Shown: positions 8,996 through 17,621, numbered from the stretch's first letter. The stretch: DNA of 64,000 nt from an uncultured Paracoccaceae bacterium (GCA_958439195.1 OY288150.1:62001-126000); one strand, 5' to 3'. Notes: generated by a model not told the origin, from the sequence alone. Program-made: numbers and translations.

Positions 8996-9091
8996 AACCC
9001 GTCCTTGACCCACGACTGACACGAAATCCATAATCAAAGGTGGGTCAAATCTCGATGGAAAACCCGGGTCAGTTCTCAGTGGAAATCAACA

Positions 9092-9158
9092 GCAGGGCCA
9101 GCAAAAGGGTGTGCAAAGCCAGGCGCGGCAAGCGCGCGCCAAAAAGATTGCGGAACAT
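9092..9158 (-). pseudogene. Start of a probable VirB2-type pilin gene, cut by the IS
   Basis: ATG at 9158 follows the lytic transglycosylase stop by 5 bases. It encodes 22 codons of a basic then hydrophobic leader (MFRNLFGAR..., then LALHTLLLAL) before entering the right end of the IS, where it terminates. A leader of this kind directly after a VirB1-like lysozyme is where TrbC/VirB2 pilin genes sit in plasmid type IV secretion loci. The identity is inferred from position only. The remainder is absent. Confidence 0.45.
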
Positions 9159-9163
9159 GGGAA

Positions 9164-9871
9164 TTACTCCGAACTGAGGGTTGCGTTGGTCAGCCGCAGA
9201 ACCTTGGCTACATGGCCCTCGGTTTCGGCATAAGGGGGAATGCCGCCATAGTCGCGGACCGCTTCGGGACCGGCGTTGTAGGCGGCGAGAGCAAGATCGG
9301 CGGCGCCGAAGTCCTCAAGCTGGGCGAGGAGATAGCGGGCTGAGCCGTGCAGGTTGTCTTCAGGATCATGGGGATCTACGCCGAGGAGATCGGCGGTTCC
9401 GGGCATCAGCTGACCCAAGCCGATGGCACCGACCGATGAGCGCGCATCCGGACTGAAGGCGGATTCCACGGCAATATTGGCCCGAAAGAGCGCAAGCCAT
9501 TCCGTTCCGGAGAGACCGGCCGCCTTCAGCCCTGGATGGCGGAGGTAGTCGTCGCCGACGTCGAGTACGAGATCCTCGATTTCGGCTGTGCCACGCGGAC
9601 CCCTGCCCTTCGGGGTCGTGCCAGAGGACGCAAGCACAACGAGACCTTCGTCAGCGGCATCGGCCTCAATACCATCTGCGAACTCGACGCCGTTCAGATC
9701 GTCGCGCTTGGGAAGCTCTTTGCCAAAATCGAGAACGCTTGCCCGAACCCGCAGGTCCTCTGTCCCTGCCCCCAGATCTATGACCTCGGCCAGGGCACCT
9801 TGTGCGGCGATTAGCCAAAGCGCCAGCCCTGCGAGGGTCAGATCAGGGAATGGGCTCCACCGCTGCGTCAT
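9164..9871 (-). CDS. VirB1-like lytic transglycosylase
   Basis: 235-residue exported muramidase with an SLT domain in its C-terminal half. Seen: a signal peptide (LAGLALWLIAAQGALA), an acidic linker, then catalytic Glu in NIAVESAFSPDARSS, followed by GAIGLGQLMPGTA and the closing AAYNAGPEAV. It would open peptidoglycan for a secretion channel. Its start overlaps the upstream ParC-like gene by 29 bases, and it was followed by a pilin-like gene now cut by IS21, so it is probably the surviving edge of a type IV secretion operon. Confidence 0.85.
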   Translation of the reverse strand: MTQRWSPFPDLTLAGLALWLIAAQGALAEVIDLGAGTEDLRVRASVLDFGKELPKRDDLNGVEFADGIEADAADEGLVVLASSGTTPKGRGPRGTAEIEDLVLDVGDDYLRHPGLKAAGLSGTEWLALFRANIAVESAFSPDARSSVGAIGLGQLMPGTADLLGVDPHDPEDNLHGSARYLLAQLEDFGAADLALAAYNAGPEAVRDYGGIPPYAETEGHVAKVLRLTNATLSSE

Positions 9872-10163
9872 GAGTCCAGGTCGCCTTCTCGCCCTTCTTC
9901 AAAGGAACGGGGACCGTGGTCAGACCCAACTCGACCGCGAAGGAGATCAGACCGGTGACGGTCTTGAACTCCCTGGGTTCGAGCCCGCGCGAGATCACCA
10001 GAAGGGCTGTCTGGTCGCCAAGGCGCAACTGGATGCGCCAGGTGCCTTGCCAGACATTGAGAACCTTCTTTGCGTCCTCGACACAGAGGGCTTCGACGAT
10101 GCCGCCTTCGGTCAGGGCCTCCTTAAGTCCGGCCTGCAAGATCACCGGGGTCAAGTTCCTCAT
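9843..10163 (-). CDS. Small plasmid-type protein (ParC-family-like), unknown function
   Basis: 106-residue protein beginning MRNLTPVILQ, with the motif VISRGLEPREFKTV near residue 60. It resembles, from memory, short proteins found upstream of VirB1-type genes on alphaproteobacterial plasmids, where they are sometimes labelled ParC-family partition-associated. A function in partition is not shown. The ATG at 10163 is chosen because residues before it are not conserved-looking. Overlaps the lytic transglycosylase gene. Confidence 0.6.
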   Translation of the reverse strand: MRNLTPVILQAGLKEALTEGGIVEALCVEDAKKVLNVWQGTWRIQLRLGDQTALLVISRGLEPREFKTVTGLISFAVELGLTTVPVPLKKGEKATWTHDAAVEPIP

Positions 10164-10332
10164 GGGTTGGCACCTTCCGAAAGCAACACGCTCACGGCAG
10201 AACATAGTGCATGTTGCGCTGATGAGAAACATGTCGTCGCACAACATGGCGCTCACCTAGCGGTAGAATCCTATTGCGTCAATAGCGGTGTTTTGCAATT
10301 CATGCACATGTTTTGAAATCTCTGGACCGTGC

Positions 10333-10635
10333 ATGCCCATCTTCCTCTCCAGACGCGCTTGCCTCGTCGCTGCCGCCCTGCTCACGATGCCTGTCGGCGG
10401 GGTCGCTCAGGGTGCGACGGCACTGGATTGCTTGCCGCCGGTCCCGCCTGCACCGGTGACCGATGCTGCCACGCGCACGGAATATCGCATGGAGATCGGG
10501 CAGGAGTTTACGGCCTATTTCGATGAGGCGCAGACCTATCTGCGCTGTCTCGATGCTGCGCGTGCGCAGGTGTCCGCAGAGATCAACCGTGCGATCCGCG
10601 ACTACCAAGCTTTTGGCGAGGATCCAGACGGTTGA
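10333..10635 (+). CDS. Small exported protein, unknown function
   Basis: 100 residues with a clear signal peptide (FLSRRACLVAAALLTMPVGGVAQGA) and a short mature part with two Cys (ALDCLPP, TYLRCLD) that could form a disulfide. Start at ATG 10333. An upstream ATG at 10288 would disrupt the signal peptide. It precedes another exported hypothetical protein by about 60 bases, probably as an operon, and is divergent from the lytic transglycosylase operon. Confidence 0.65.
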   Translation: MPIFLSRRACLVAAALLTMPVGGVAQGATALDCLPPVPPAPVTDAATRTEYRMEIGQEFTAYFDEAQTYLRCLDAARAQVSAEINRAIRDYQAFGEDPDG

Positions 10636-10694
10636 TCGCGCCAGATCAGGTCTTCCTGCCCTTCCCCTACCGGCATCTTCACAAGGAAACTCCC

Positions 10695-11330
10695 ATGACA
10701 AGACTACGAGCTGCGGCCGCCCTGGCAGCGACTGCCGTGTCCCTTTCTCTTGCGACGCCCGCCGCCGCCTACCCTGTCGATTGCGCGATCCTTCTTTGCC
10801 TCGCTGGCGGCTGGCCAGCCTCGGCAGAATGCGCCCACGCCCGTACCGTCTTCATTGCCCGGATCACCCCATGGCCAGTCGAGCCGCCTCTGCAGATCTG
10901 GAACTGTCCGATGCGGGCGACTTTCCGTGGTGAGGCGAAACCGATCGAGCGCCTATTCGACATCGGCGTTCGCGGTGAGCCGCTCGTCTCAATCCCGGCA
11001 ACGCCGTGGGTGCTTCAGCTCGTCCAAGACCGGGCGGATGTCGACATCTCCGATCCGGCGTTTGACTTCGTCCGCTCGATCCGCGTGTTTGAAATCACCT
11101 ACCAGCAGCGACGCAACTCTGACGGCGACTGCAACAGCTGGGGATCGGTCTACATGGGCACCTATGGCGCTCAAGGCGACTACAGCCGTCGCCGGAGCAG
11201 CGTTTCTGCGGTTCCGACCGCCTCAGATCTCGCCGTGCCGGCGGACTGCCGTTCTTATTGGCACCGGTCTGTCTTCGTCGAATGGCGCGACTATGAAGGC
11301 AGCTACGGACACGAAGAGGTTCACTACTGA
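10695..11330 (+). CDS. Exported protein, unknown function
   Basis: 211 residues. A signal peptide ends at ATPAAA, and the mature part has several Cys (VDCAILLC, SAECAHA, WNCPM, DGDCNSW, PADCRSY), suggesting disulfide-stabilised periplasmic folding. No family recognised. ATG 10695 is preceded by AAGGAAA. Such proteins are common near conjugation loci on Rhodobacterales-like plasmids, which fits the VirB1-like neighbour. That link is contextual only. Confidence 0.7.
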   Translation: MTRLRAAAALAATAVSLSLATPAAAYPVDCAILLCLAGGWPASAECAHARTVFIARITPWPVEPPLQIWNCPMRATFRGEAKPIERLFDIGVRGEPLVSIPATPWVLQLVQDRADVDISDPAFDFVRSIRVFEITYQQRRNSDGDCNSWGSVYMGTYGAQGDYSRRRSSVSAVPTASDLAVPADCRSYWHRSVFVEWRDYEGSYGHEEVHY

Positions 11331-11546
11331 GGCCCTGAACGACCGCCCTCCCTCGAAACTATCGCAAGACCGGATCCCCAGAAACAGAAACGACGCCAGA
11401 CCATAGGCCCGACGCCGCACTGATTTCCTCGTGGTAGTGGGAATTTAGCGCGAGCTTTGGACCCGTTCAACCGGCAAATGCCTTTGCCGGAAGGAAAATT
11501 TGCACGCCTTACGGTCTGGTGTCTTCCAACCAAGGAACGACACGTC

Positions 11547-12392
11547 ATGGAACTCACGACCGGCGCCATTCTGCGCCGCATTACCGAAACCCCACTCTCG
11601 ACGGCGGCCCATAAGCTCGCGACGATCATCCTCGACGGCATCGCATGGAAGGATGGCTACAACGGGCTTGAACGCGGAACGGCCGCGTTTACGCTGGCGC
11701 ATCTTGCCGAGAAAATGGGGGTGTCACGGCAGCATCTGACAGCGCTTTTGGTCGAGCTTGCGGCGTCCGGCTTGGGGCTGGTCCGATGGAAGCCCAATGG
11801 CAAGTTCGCGCCATGGCTCTTCCGGTTCGGGGGAAACACTGAGGCCGAAGCCGCTCCAGATGTCGTGTCATCCCCACGCGACACATCACTATCTAGAGAG
11901 TCTAAGAACAAAACTATTTTTATAGGGAGGATTGCGATTGACGCAGGAACCAATGTCTACCGAACGCCATGGGCCGATCTGATCAAGGCCGCGAAAGTGT
12001 CGCTCGCTTGCTGGAACGTCGATACGCAGATCATCTGGGAGCGCTTCATGGCTTTCAACCGGGCGCGCGGGAATGCGGCAGTGCCAGCCGGGTTTCTTCT
12101 GGGCTTCATGCGGCGGTGGCGGACCAACCCTTCAAGCACAACTCCGTTGTCCACCACGGCACCGATCCCACCGTTCGTGGTCGATCCGCAGGCATTGGAA
12201 CTGACGGATCAGATTCGCGCCGCTCCAAGTTCCAATAGGCTGTTTCATGCGGCGGATCTGTGTCGGCTGATAGGGCAAGCCGCGTATGACGCCCGTGTCA
12301 TCGAAGTCATCCAGCAATTTCGCTGCACTAGGTTCGCTGCGACCCTTGCTGTGCATGGGAAGGCCGTGATGGCTGGTGAAATTCAACGTTGA
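11547..12392 (+). CDS. Helix-turn-helix protein, possible plasmid replication or regulatory protein
   Basis: 281 residues. N-terminal winged-helix-like region (TLAHLAEKMGVSRQHLTALLVELAASGLGLVRW, about residues 45-80 in a longer domain), a low-complexity linker, then a basic C-terminal region (IIWERFMAFNRARGN, FLLGFMRRWR). No catalytic motif seen. ATG 11547 follows an AAGGAACGA ribosome site. An earlier in-frame start at 11457 is possible. The organisation resembles replication-initiator-like plasmid proteins but I cannot assign it. Confidence 0.6.
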   Translation: MELTTGAILRRITETPLSTAAHKLATIILDGIAWKDGYNGLERGTAAFTLAHLAEKMGVSRQHLTALLVELAASGLGLVRWKPNGKFAPWLFRFGGNTEAEAAPDVVSSPRDTSLSRESKNKTIFIGRIAIDAGTNVYRTPWADLIKAAKVSLACWNVDTQIIWERFMAFNRARGNAAVPAGFLLGFMRRWRTNPSSTTPLSTTAPIPPFVVDPQALELTDQIRAAPSSNRLFHAADLCRLIGQAAYDARVIEVIQQFRCTRFAATLAVHGKAVMAGEIQR

Positions 12393-12523
12393 AAGGAAAT
12401 GCGGATGAGGAGACTGCCGAAGACCAAATGCAGCGTCGCTCTGCACGGCAGCAAGAGTTTGACCGTGTCACTAACCATCGATCAGTGCTGCCTTGGTCCG
12501 CACACGCCTTCCTTTGGCAAGGT

Positions 12524-12850
12524 TCACGCCCCTCTGGGCGCAAGCAAAATGAGCGCTGCCCCGATCAGGCAAAGTACAGCGCCGCTTAGGTCCCACGCGT
12601 CAGGTCGCTGCTTCTCCACCGCCCAAAGCCAGACAAGCGATGCAGCAATATAGACGCCGCCATAGGCCGCATAGGCGCGCCCAGCAAAATCCGACGGGGC
12701 GAGGGTGAGAAGCCAGGCGAACAGGGCAAGGCTGACTAGACCGGGAGCCAGCCAAAACACGCTGGCCCCTTGTCGCATCCACGCCCAGACCGCGAAGCAG
12801 CCCACGATTTCGGCCAGCGCAGCCGCCGAATAGATGAAGATCGTCGTCAT
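12524..12850 (-). CDS. UPF0060 (YnfA-type) small membrane protein
   Basis: 108 residues, four transmembrane helices. Matches the UPF0060/YnfA family: N-terminal TTIFIYSAAALAEIVGCF, central YAAYGGVYIAASLVWLW and C-terminal LCLIGAALILLAPRG. The family is related to small multidrug-resistance transporters, but substrates are largely unproven. Its ATG overlaps the MerR stop by 4 bases (ATGA), so the two are one transcript, and the pairing with a metal-type MerR suggests a metal or toxicant link. Confidence 0.92.
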   Translation of the reverse strand: MTTIFIYSAAALAEIVGCFAVWAWMRQGASVFWLAPGLVSLALFAWLLTLAPSDFAGRAYAAYGGVYIAASLVWLWAVEKQRPDAWDLSGAVLCLIGAALILLAPRGA

Positions 12851-13269
12851 TTTAGGCCAGCTCCCGGGAGATGGAATTCATCGAAGATAGCGCAGGAGCC
12901 TGGGGTTCCGCCCCTGCAGCCGCTGTCACAGCGGTCAAGGATCCAGGCCAGCGCCGCCTCTAGCGCCTTTAGTTCCGCGCGCTTGGCGCGAAGCGCACGA
13001 ATATGATCTTCGACCACCGGCCGGGCAGCGAGGCAGGCGGTTGCGGGAGCCTCGGCTGCATCCAACAGCTCGCGGACCTGTGCAATGCCAAGCCCGAAAT
13101 CCCGCGCCCGTCGGATGAAGGCAAGCCGCGCCACTTCTTGCGGCTCGTAGGTCCGGCGCCCCGCGTCACTGCGCCGGGGCGGAGCCAGAAGGCCGATGCT
13201 TTCGTAATAGCGGATCGTTGGCGGGTTGCAGCCGGACCTGTCTGCCGCAGCGCCGATCGACAAGGACAT
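12847..13269 (-). CDS. MerR-family metal regulator (first)
   Basis: 140 residues. N-terminal winged helix (SLSIGAAADRSGCNPPTIRYYESIGLL), dimerisation helix, and a C-terminal Cys cluster (CDSGCRGGTPGSC) typical of metal-sensing MerR members. ATG 13269 starts the conserved helix. An earlier ATG at 13290 adds seven residues and lies in the promoter. Divergent from a MerT-like gene across a perfect dyad, and cotranscribed with ynfA. The metal is uncertain: mercury is possible because of the MerT-like neighbour, but no merA is seen. Confidence 0.88.
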   Translation of the reverse strand: MSLSIGAAADRSGCNPPTIRYYESIGLLAPPRRSDAGRRTYEPQEVARLAFIRRARDFGLGIAQVRELLDAAEAPATACLAARPVVEDHIRALRAKRAELKALEAALAWILDRCDSGCRGGTPGSCAIFDEFHLPGAGLK

Positions 13270-13291
13270 CTTGCCACCTTTAAAATTCATC

Positions 13292-13322
13292 TTGCTCTTA
13301 AAGTAGCTTTAAGTGTTACGCC
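13292..13322 (+). promoter_or_regulatory. MerR-type promoter with perfect dyad, before the MerT-like gene
   Basis: -35 TTGCTC (13292-13297), 19-bp spacer, -10-like TACGCC (13317-13322). The spacer is centred on the dyad CTTAAAG-TAG-CTTTAAG (13297-13313). Overlong 19-bp spacers with a central dyad are the hallmark of MerR-activated promoters. The divergent merR start is about 25 bases away. Confidence 0.65.
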
Positions 13323-13350
13323 ATGGCAAGCTACAACATTGGAGGACTCC

Positions 13351-13662
13351 ATGGTCTCGCGCAAACTTGCCATCACCGGAACGGTTGCCGCCTGCGCCGC
13401 CTGCTGCGCGCCGTTGATCGTGCCGGTTGTCTGGCCAGTGCTGGCCACTGCCGGCCTGGTCGGCGCTGGGGGGATCGGCAGCGGCTGGCTTGCGGCGTTA
13501 AGCCCTGACGTCATCCTTTGCGGCGGCATCGCCCTAGCGGCACTGTCCGGAGGAGCCGTCTGGCTGAGCCAAAGACGCAGGCGGCAGCGGATGCAGGTGC
13601 CGGACCTGTCCGAAGGGGCACAATGCGAAATGGGCGCTTGCGGTCCTGCGCAGAAGTCCTAG
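13351..13662 (+). CDS. MerT/MerF-like small membrane protein
   Basis: 103 residues. Starts at ATG 13351, 5 bases after GGAGGA. First membrane helix carries ACAACCAPLIVPVVW, a Cys pair placed as in MerT/MerF mercury importers. A second helix follows (ILCGGIALAALSGGAVWL), and the C-terminus has further Cys (AQCEMGACG). No merP or merA lies nearby, so mercury transport is likely by family but not certain. Regulated by the divergent MerR through the dyad promoter. Confidence 0.7.
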   Translation: MVSRKLAITGTVAACAACCAPLIVPVVWPVLATAGLVGAGGIGSGWLAALSPDVILCGGIALAALSGGAVWLSQRRRRQRMQVPDLSEGAQCEMGACGPAQKS

Positions 13663-13683
13663 GCCGGGGATGGTCCGGCCCGG

Positions 13684-14124
13684 TCAATGGGCCGGTTCGA
13701 CCTCGGGGTGACGGTGGTCGGTCGCGCAAAGCGCGTGATCGCCCAGCACCTCGATGACCCGGCAGTCGGCGATTCTCCCACCGGCGCATTGCACTACCAT
13801 CCGCTCAAGCTCTGCCTTCAGCGCGATCAGGCGTGCGATGCGGCTTTCAACCTCGGCCAGCTGCGCCTTGGCGATGGCGTCTGCGGCGGCGCAGGATTGG
13901 TCGGGCTTGTCTGACAGGCTAAGCAGGTCGCGGATCGCTTCCAGCGTGAAGCCCAGGTCGCGGGCGTGGCGGATGAACGCCAATCGCTCCTGCGCCTTGC
14001 GGCCGTAGAGCCGCTGGTTGCCCGCGCTGCGCTCAGCCTCGGGCAAGAGGCCGATCTGCTCGTAGTAGCGGATCGTCGGCACCTTCACCCCAGCCGCCTC
14101 GCCCAGTTTTCCGATGGTCAGCAT
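13684..14124 (-). CDS. MerR-family Zn/Cd/Pb-type regulator (second)
   Basis: 146 residues. Winged helix (MLTIGKLGEAAGVKVPTIRY), long dimer helix, and a Cys-bearing C-terminus (QSCAAADA, QCAGGRIADC, HALCATDHRHPE) of the ZntR/CadR/PbrR kind. ATG 14124 starts the conserved domain. Divergent from a Zn/Cd/Pb-type P-type ATPase gene across a 19-bp-spaced promoter, the classic arrangement for activation of the exporter by the regulator. Confidence 0.9.
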   Translation of the reverse strand: MLTIGKLGEAAGVKVPTIRYYEQIGLLPEAERSAGNQRLYGRKAQERLAFIRHARDLGFTLEAIRDLLSLSDKPDQSCAAADAIAKAQLAEVESRIARLIALKAELERMVVQCAGGRIADCRVIEVLGDHALCATDHRHPEVEPAH

Positions 14125-14134
14125 AAGATTCCTC

Positions 14135-14165
14135 TTGAAGCTATAGTTGCTAGAGACATTAGATT
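14135..14165 (+). promoter_or_regulatory. MerR-type promoter of the Zn/Cd/Pb ATPase operon
   Basis: -35 TTGAAG (14135-14140), 19-bp spacer holding the imperfect dyad CTATAGTTGCTAGAG, -10-like TAGATT (14160-14165). The core resembles known CadR/PbrR operators and recurs before lnt, before the sco operon and before a dsbA-like gene in this window. Confidence 0.7.
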
Positions 14166-14207
14166 CCCGAATCGATGAAAGCAACTGCCCGCACTGCGGC
14201 AGGAGGA

Positions 14208-16511
14208 ATGATGATGTCGGAAGCTGCACGCGAAACATCCTGTGACTGGACCGTAACGGGCATGGACTGCGGTTCCTGCGCGACCAAGATCAAGGATGCG
14301 GTGGCGCGCCTGCCGGGGGTGAGCGGCGTCGAGGTTGGCATCATGTCGGAGCGCCTGCGGCTGACGCTGGATGAGGCGCAAACTGGGCGGGACAAGATCG
14401 AGAAGACCGTCCGGGCGCTTGGCTATAGGATTGAGCCGCGCGCTGCCGGCGCGAAAAAGGATTTTGTGCTTCCTGGCGCCCATGACGGGCACGACCATGA
14501 CCACGACCATGCGGCGCACGAGGACCATGATCACGCCGGGCACGACCACGACCACGGCCCGAAGGCGGCCAGCGCAAAGCGCGACGACAGCGGCCACGGC
14601 AGCCCCGGCCATATCCATGACGACCCCGCTGACCGGGGCAAGCGCTGGTATCAGACTGCCAAGGGCAAGCTGGTCATCTTCACTGCCCTGTTGCTCGGTG
14701 CCGCCTGGGTCATCGAGTATCTGGCGCCCGAAATCGGCAAATGGGCCTTTGTCGCCGCCTGCCTGATCGGCGTTGCCCCCGTGGCGCAGCGTGCCTTTGC
14801 GGCATTGCGGATGGGGCAACCCTTTACCATCGAAAGCCTGATGACCATCGCCGCCATCGGTGCGCTGTTCATCAATGCGGCGGAGGAGGCGGCGCTGGTC
14901 GTCTTCCTGTTCGCCGTGGGCGAGGTGCTGGAGGGCGTAGCCGCAGGCAAGGCGCGCGACGGGATCCGGGCCTTGGCGAACCTTGTCCCGAAGACCGCAC
15001 AACTGGTCACCGGCGCCACCACCCGCGAGGTGCCAGCCGCAAGCCTGAGCGTCGGCCAGACCGTGCTTGTCCGCCCCGGCGACCGGATTCCGGCCGATGG
15101 CGAGATCACCGATGGCACCTCGGGTGTGGATGAAAGCCCAGTCACCGGCGAAAGCGTGCCCAAGACGCGCGGGCCGGGGGATGCGGTCTTTGCAGGCGCA
15201 ATCAACACCGAGGCCGCGCTGCGGGTCAAAGTGACCAAAGGTCCCGAGGACAACACCATCGCCCGCATCATCCGATTGGTCGAAGAGGCCGAAGAGGCGC
15301 GCGCGCCGACCGAACGCTTCATCGACCGGTTCAGCCGCTGGTACATGCCTGCCATCGTTGCCGTCGCGGCGCTGGTCATCGTGGTGCCACCGCTGGTCTT
15401 CGGCCAGCCCTGGGACACCTGGGTCTATCGCGGCCTTGCCCTGTTGCTCATCGGCTGTCCTTGCGCACTGGTCATCTCAGTCCCCGCCTCCATTGCCTCG
15501 GCTATGTCCACGGGGGCGCGGCGCGGGCTGTTGATGAAGGGTGGTGCCGTGATCGAGGCGGCGTCGAAGGTCGATGTCGTGACCTTCGACAAGACCGGGA
15601 CGCTGACGCACGGCCGCCCGCAAGTGACGGATGTGTTGCCGTTCGGGGCGACCACGGAAGCCGAGCTTCTGGCCGTCGCGGCAGGGGTCGAGATGGGGTC
15701 GAGCCACCCGCTTGCGATTGCGATCCTGAACAAGGCCAAGGAGGCGGGCGTTTCTGCGCTGCCGTCGCAAGACGCGAAGGCGCTGATGGGCAAAGGGGTT
15801 GTCGCAACCGTGGGCGACGCACCCGCATGGGTGTCCTCGCCCCGCTACGCGATGGAGCACGGCGGGATGGAGGGCATCGGTCTGCGGCAAGCCACGATCT
15901 TCGAGGAGGACGGCAAGACTGCGGTCGCCGTGTTCCGCGAAAAGACCCCGCTCGGTCTGATCGCCATGCGGGACGAGCCGCGTGCGGATGCCAAGGACGC
16001 GGTGCGCCAGTTGACGGCGATGGGGGTGACTGCGGTCATCCTGACCGGCGACAACCCGCGCACGGCCGCTGCGATTGCCGGAAGCCTCGGCCTGAAGTTT
16101 GAGGCCGACATGATGCCTGAGGACAAGCTTGCCTACATCCGCGAGATCGGAAGTAAAGGCGGCGTGATGATGATCGGCGACGGCATCAATGATGCGCCCG
16201 CGCTGAAGCAGGCAAGTGTTGGCGTGGCAATGGGATCTGGGACCGATGTAGCGCTGGAAACCGCCGATGCAGCGATCCTGCGCGACCGGGTGACCGACAT
16301 TCCGGCCACGATCCGTCTGTCGCGCGCGGCGATGGCCAATATCCGCCAGAACGTCACCATCGCGCTTGGCCTGAAGGCGGTGTTCCTTGTGACCTCAGTG
16401 TTCGGTCTGACCGGCCTTTGGATCGCGATCCTGGCTGACACGGGTGCTACCGTGCTGGTGACGCTGAACGCTCTGCGCCTGCTGCGGTTCAATCCGGAAC
16501 GAGAGAGCTGA
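14208..16511 (+). CDS. zntA: P1B-type Zn/Cd/Pb-exporting ATPase
   Basis: About 767 residues. Inner-membrane efflux ATPase for divalent soft metals. Seen: N-terminal HMA domain with GMDCGSC near residue 20, a His/Asp-rich stretch of HDHDH repeats (about 90-130), transmembrane metal site CPC in IGCPCALVIS near 418, phosphorylation site DKTGTLTHG near 460, and hinge GDGINDAPAL near 655. The HMA plus His-rich linker plus CPC favours Zn/Cd/Pb over Cu. The start is one of three clustered ATGs (14208-14214) after AGGAGG. ATG 14175 is too close to the -10. First gene of a run continuing to dsbA. Confidence 0.93.
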   Translation: MMMSEAARETSCDWTVTGMDCGSCATKIKDAVARLPGVSGVEVGIMSERLRLTLDEAQTGRDKIEKTVRALGYRIEPRAAGAKKDFVLPGAHDGHDHDHDHAAHEDHDHAGHDHDHGPKAASAKRDDSGHGSPGHIHDDPADRGKRWYQTAKGKLVIFTALLLGAAWVIEYLAPEIGKWAFVAACLIGVAPVAQRAFAALRMGQPFTIESLMTIAAIGALFINAAEEAALVVFLFAVGEVLEGVAAGKARDGIRALANLVPKTAQLVTGATTREVPAASLSVGQTVLVRPGDRIPADGEITDGTSGVDESPVTGESVPKTRGPGDAVFAGAINTEAALRVKVTKGPEDNTIARIIRLVEEAEEARAPTERFIDRFSRWYMPAIVAVAALVIVVPPLVFGQPWDTWVYRGLALLLIGCPCALVISVPASIASAMSTGARRGLLMKGGAVIEAASKVDVVTFDKTGTLTHGRPQVTDVLPFGATTEAELLAVAAGVEMGSSHPLAIAILNKAKEAGVSALPSQDAKALMGKGVVATVGDAPAWVSSPRYAMEHGGMEGIGLRQATIFEEDGKTAVAVFREKTPLGLIAMRDEPRADAKDAVRQLTAMGVTAVILTGDNPRTAAAIAGSLGLKFEADMMPEDKLAYIREIGSKGGVMMIGDGINDAPALKQASVGVAMGSGTDVALETADAAILRDRVTDIPATIRLSRAAMANIRQNVTIALGLKAVFLVTSVFGLTGLWIAILADTGATVLVTLNALRLLRFNPERES

Positions 16512-16515
16512 GCAG

Positions 16516-17139
16516 ATGATCTCCGGGTTTGGCTGGGCCGCGCTGGCCCTTCTCTTCGGCTACCTCGCGCTGTTCCTCTGGGGCAGCGCCCTCGCCGCAC
16601 AAGCAGCCGGTCGGCCGGTCTGGCTGTTCGCCCGTGCGACTGGGCGCGACCGGCTGGCGGCTATCGGTTTCCGCGCGGCCTTTGCACTCGCCTTCTTCGG
16701 GCCGCTTTTCTGGCTTGCCGTGCCCACGTTCCACAAGATCGACCCGCTCTGGACCGAGGGGCGCGCCGTCCTCCTTGGTCTGGCCGGGGTCTTTGTCGCA
16801 GGTCTTGGCGCGATGGTCGCCTTTGCCGCGCAGATGTCGATGGGTTCATCCTGGCGCGTCGGCGTGGTGGGCGGCGAGACGGGCGATCTGGTCTCGGGCG
16901 GGCTTTACCGCTTCAGCCGCAACCCGACCTTTGTGGGGCAAGCGGCGCTGCTGGCGGGGGTCACCCTGGCGGTTCCGGCGATCCCTACAGTGCTGGCCCC
17001 GCTCCTGTTCCTCTGGTCGGCCAGCACGCAGGTCCGGTCCGAAGAGGCCGCCCTGCGCATGGCAATCGGGCCGGACTATGACCGCTACACCGCATCGGTT
17101 CCCCGCTGGATCGGCATCAAGAGCAAGGCCGCAGAATGA
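16516..17139 (+). CDS. Isoprenylcysteine methyltransferase-like membrane protein
   Basis: 207 residues with about five membrane helices and a C-terminal motif LYRFSRNPTFVGQ followed by a Glu-rich tail (RSEEAALRMAIGPDYDRY), as in the ICMT/phospholipid methyltransferase family. Probably a SAM-dependent methyltransferase of unknown substrate. Such genes often follow metal ATPases. Four bases separate it from zntA, and it overlaps lspA by 4 bases (ATGA). Confidence 0.82.
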   Translation: MISGFGWAALALLFGYLALFLWGSALAAQAAGRPVWLFARATGRDRLAAIGFRAAFALAFFGPLFWLAVPTFHKIDPLWTEGRAVLLGLAGVFVAGLGAMVAFAAQMSMGSSWRVGVVGGETGDLVSGGLYRFSRNPTFVGQAALLAGVTLAVPAIPTVLAPLLFLWSASTQVRSEEAALRMAIGPDYDRYTASVPRWIGIKSKAAE

Positions 17140-17621
17140 CCAAGATGATGCTGATTTCGCTGATTGCTGCCGCAGTGGTGGCAGACCAGTTGACCAAGAC
17201 CGCAGCGCTGTCGCTGCTGTCGCAGGGGACTGCGGTCCCGGTCCTGCCCGGCTTCAACCTTTCCCTCGGGTTCAATTCGGGCGCGAGCTTTGGCATGATG
17301 GGCGGGTTCATGGCAGGGAAGCCCCTCCTGATGGCGGCGCTGACGGGCGCGCTGACCATCGCCTTCGCCGTCATGGCATTCCGGGCGCAACCTGCTTTGG
17401 AAAGGGCAGGCTTTGCACTGGTGGTGGGCGGGGCGCTTGGCAACATCATCGACCGGCTTCGGCAGGGTTCCGTGACTGATTTCCTTGATTTCTATTGGCG
17501 TGACTGGCACTGGCCCACGTTCAACGTTGCGGATATCTGCATCACCTTGGGCGCGGTCCTGATCCTTGTCGCCTCGCTTCCCCTTCGCCGCCGCAAGGAG
17601 CCGGTTCTTGACCAAAGCTGA
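17136..17621 (+). CDS. lspA: Lipoprotein signal peptidase (signal peptidase II)
   Basis: 161 residues, four membrane helices. Cleaves signal peptides of diacylated prolipoproteins. Seen: FNSGASFGM, then the two catalytic Asp regions GNIIDRLRQGSVTDF and FNVADICITLG. A second, non-housekeeping lspA in a Zn/Cd/Pb operon parallels the pbr operons, where an LspA-type protein accompanies the exporter. Coupled to its upstream neighbour. Confidence 0.95.
   Translation: MTKMMLISLIAAAVVADQLTKTAALSLLSQGTAVPVLPGFNLSLGFNSGASFGMMGGFMAGKPLLMAALTGALTIAFAVMAFRAQPALERAGFALVVGGALGNIIDRLRQGSVTDFLDFYWRDWHWPTFNVADICITLGAVLILVASLPLRRRKEPVLDQS

Larger units (their letters stand above)
6593..9091. mobile_element. 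IS21-family insertion sequence
   Basis: About 2.5 kb, bounded by a perfect 29-bp inverted repeat that begins TG and ends CA (6593-6621 and 9063-9091; a shared GC extends it to 31 bp). A second, internal end-repeat (6631-6652 and 9042-9061, inverted, near-identical) gives the multiple-site ends known for IS21. It contains istA and istB overlapping by 11 bases. No 4-8 bp target duplication is visible: flanks read CCAACGC on the left and GCAGGGCC on the right, sharing only the palindromic GC. Confidence 0.93.

Noticed and set aside
6583..9099. Target site duplication for the IS21 element
   Set aside because: Only the palindromic GC is shared by the flanks, too short and equally explained by a longer inverted repeat.
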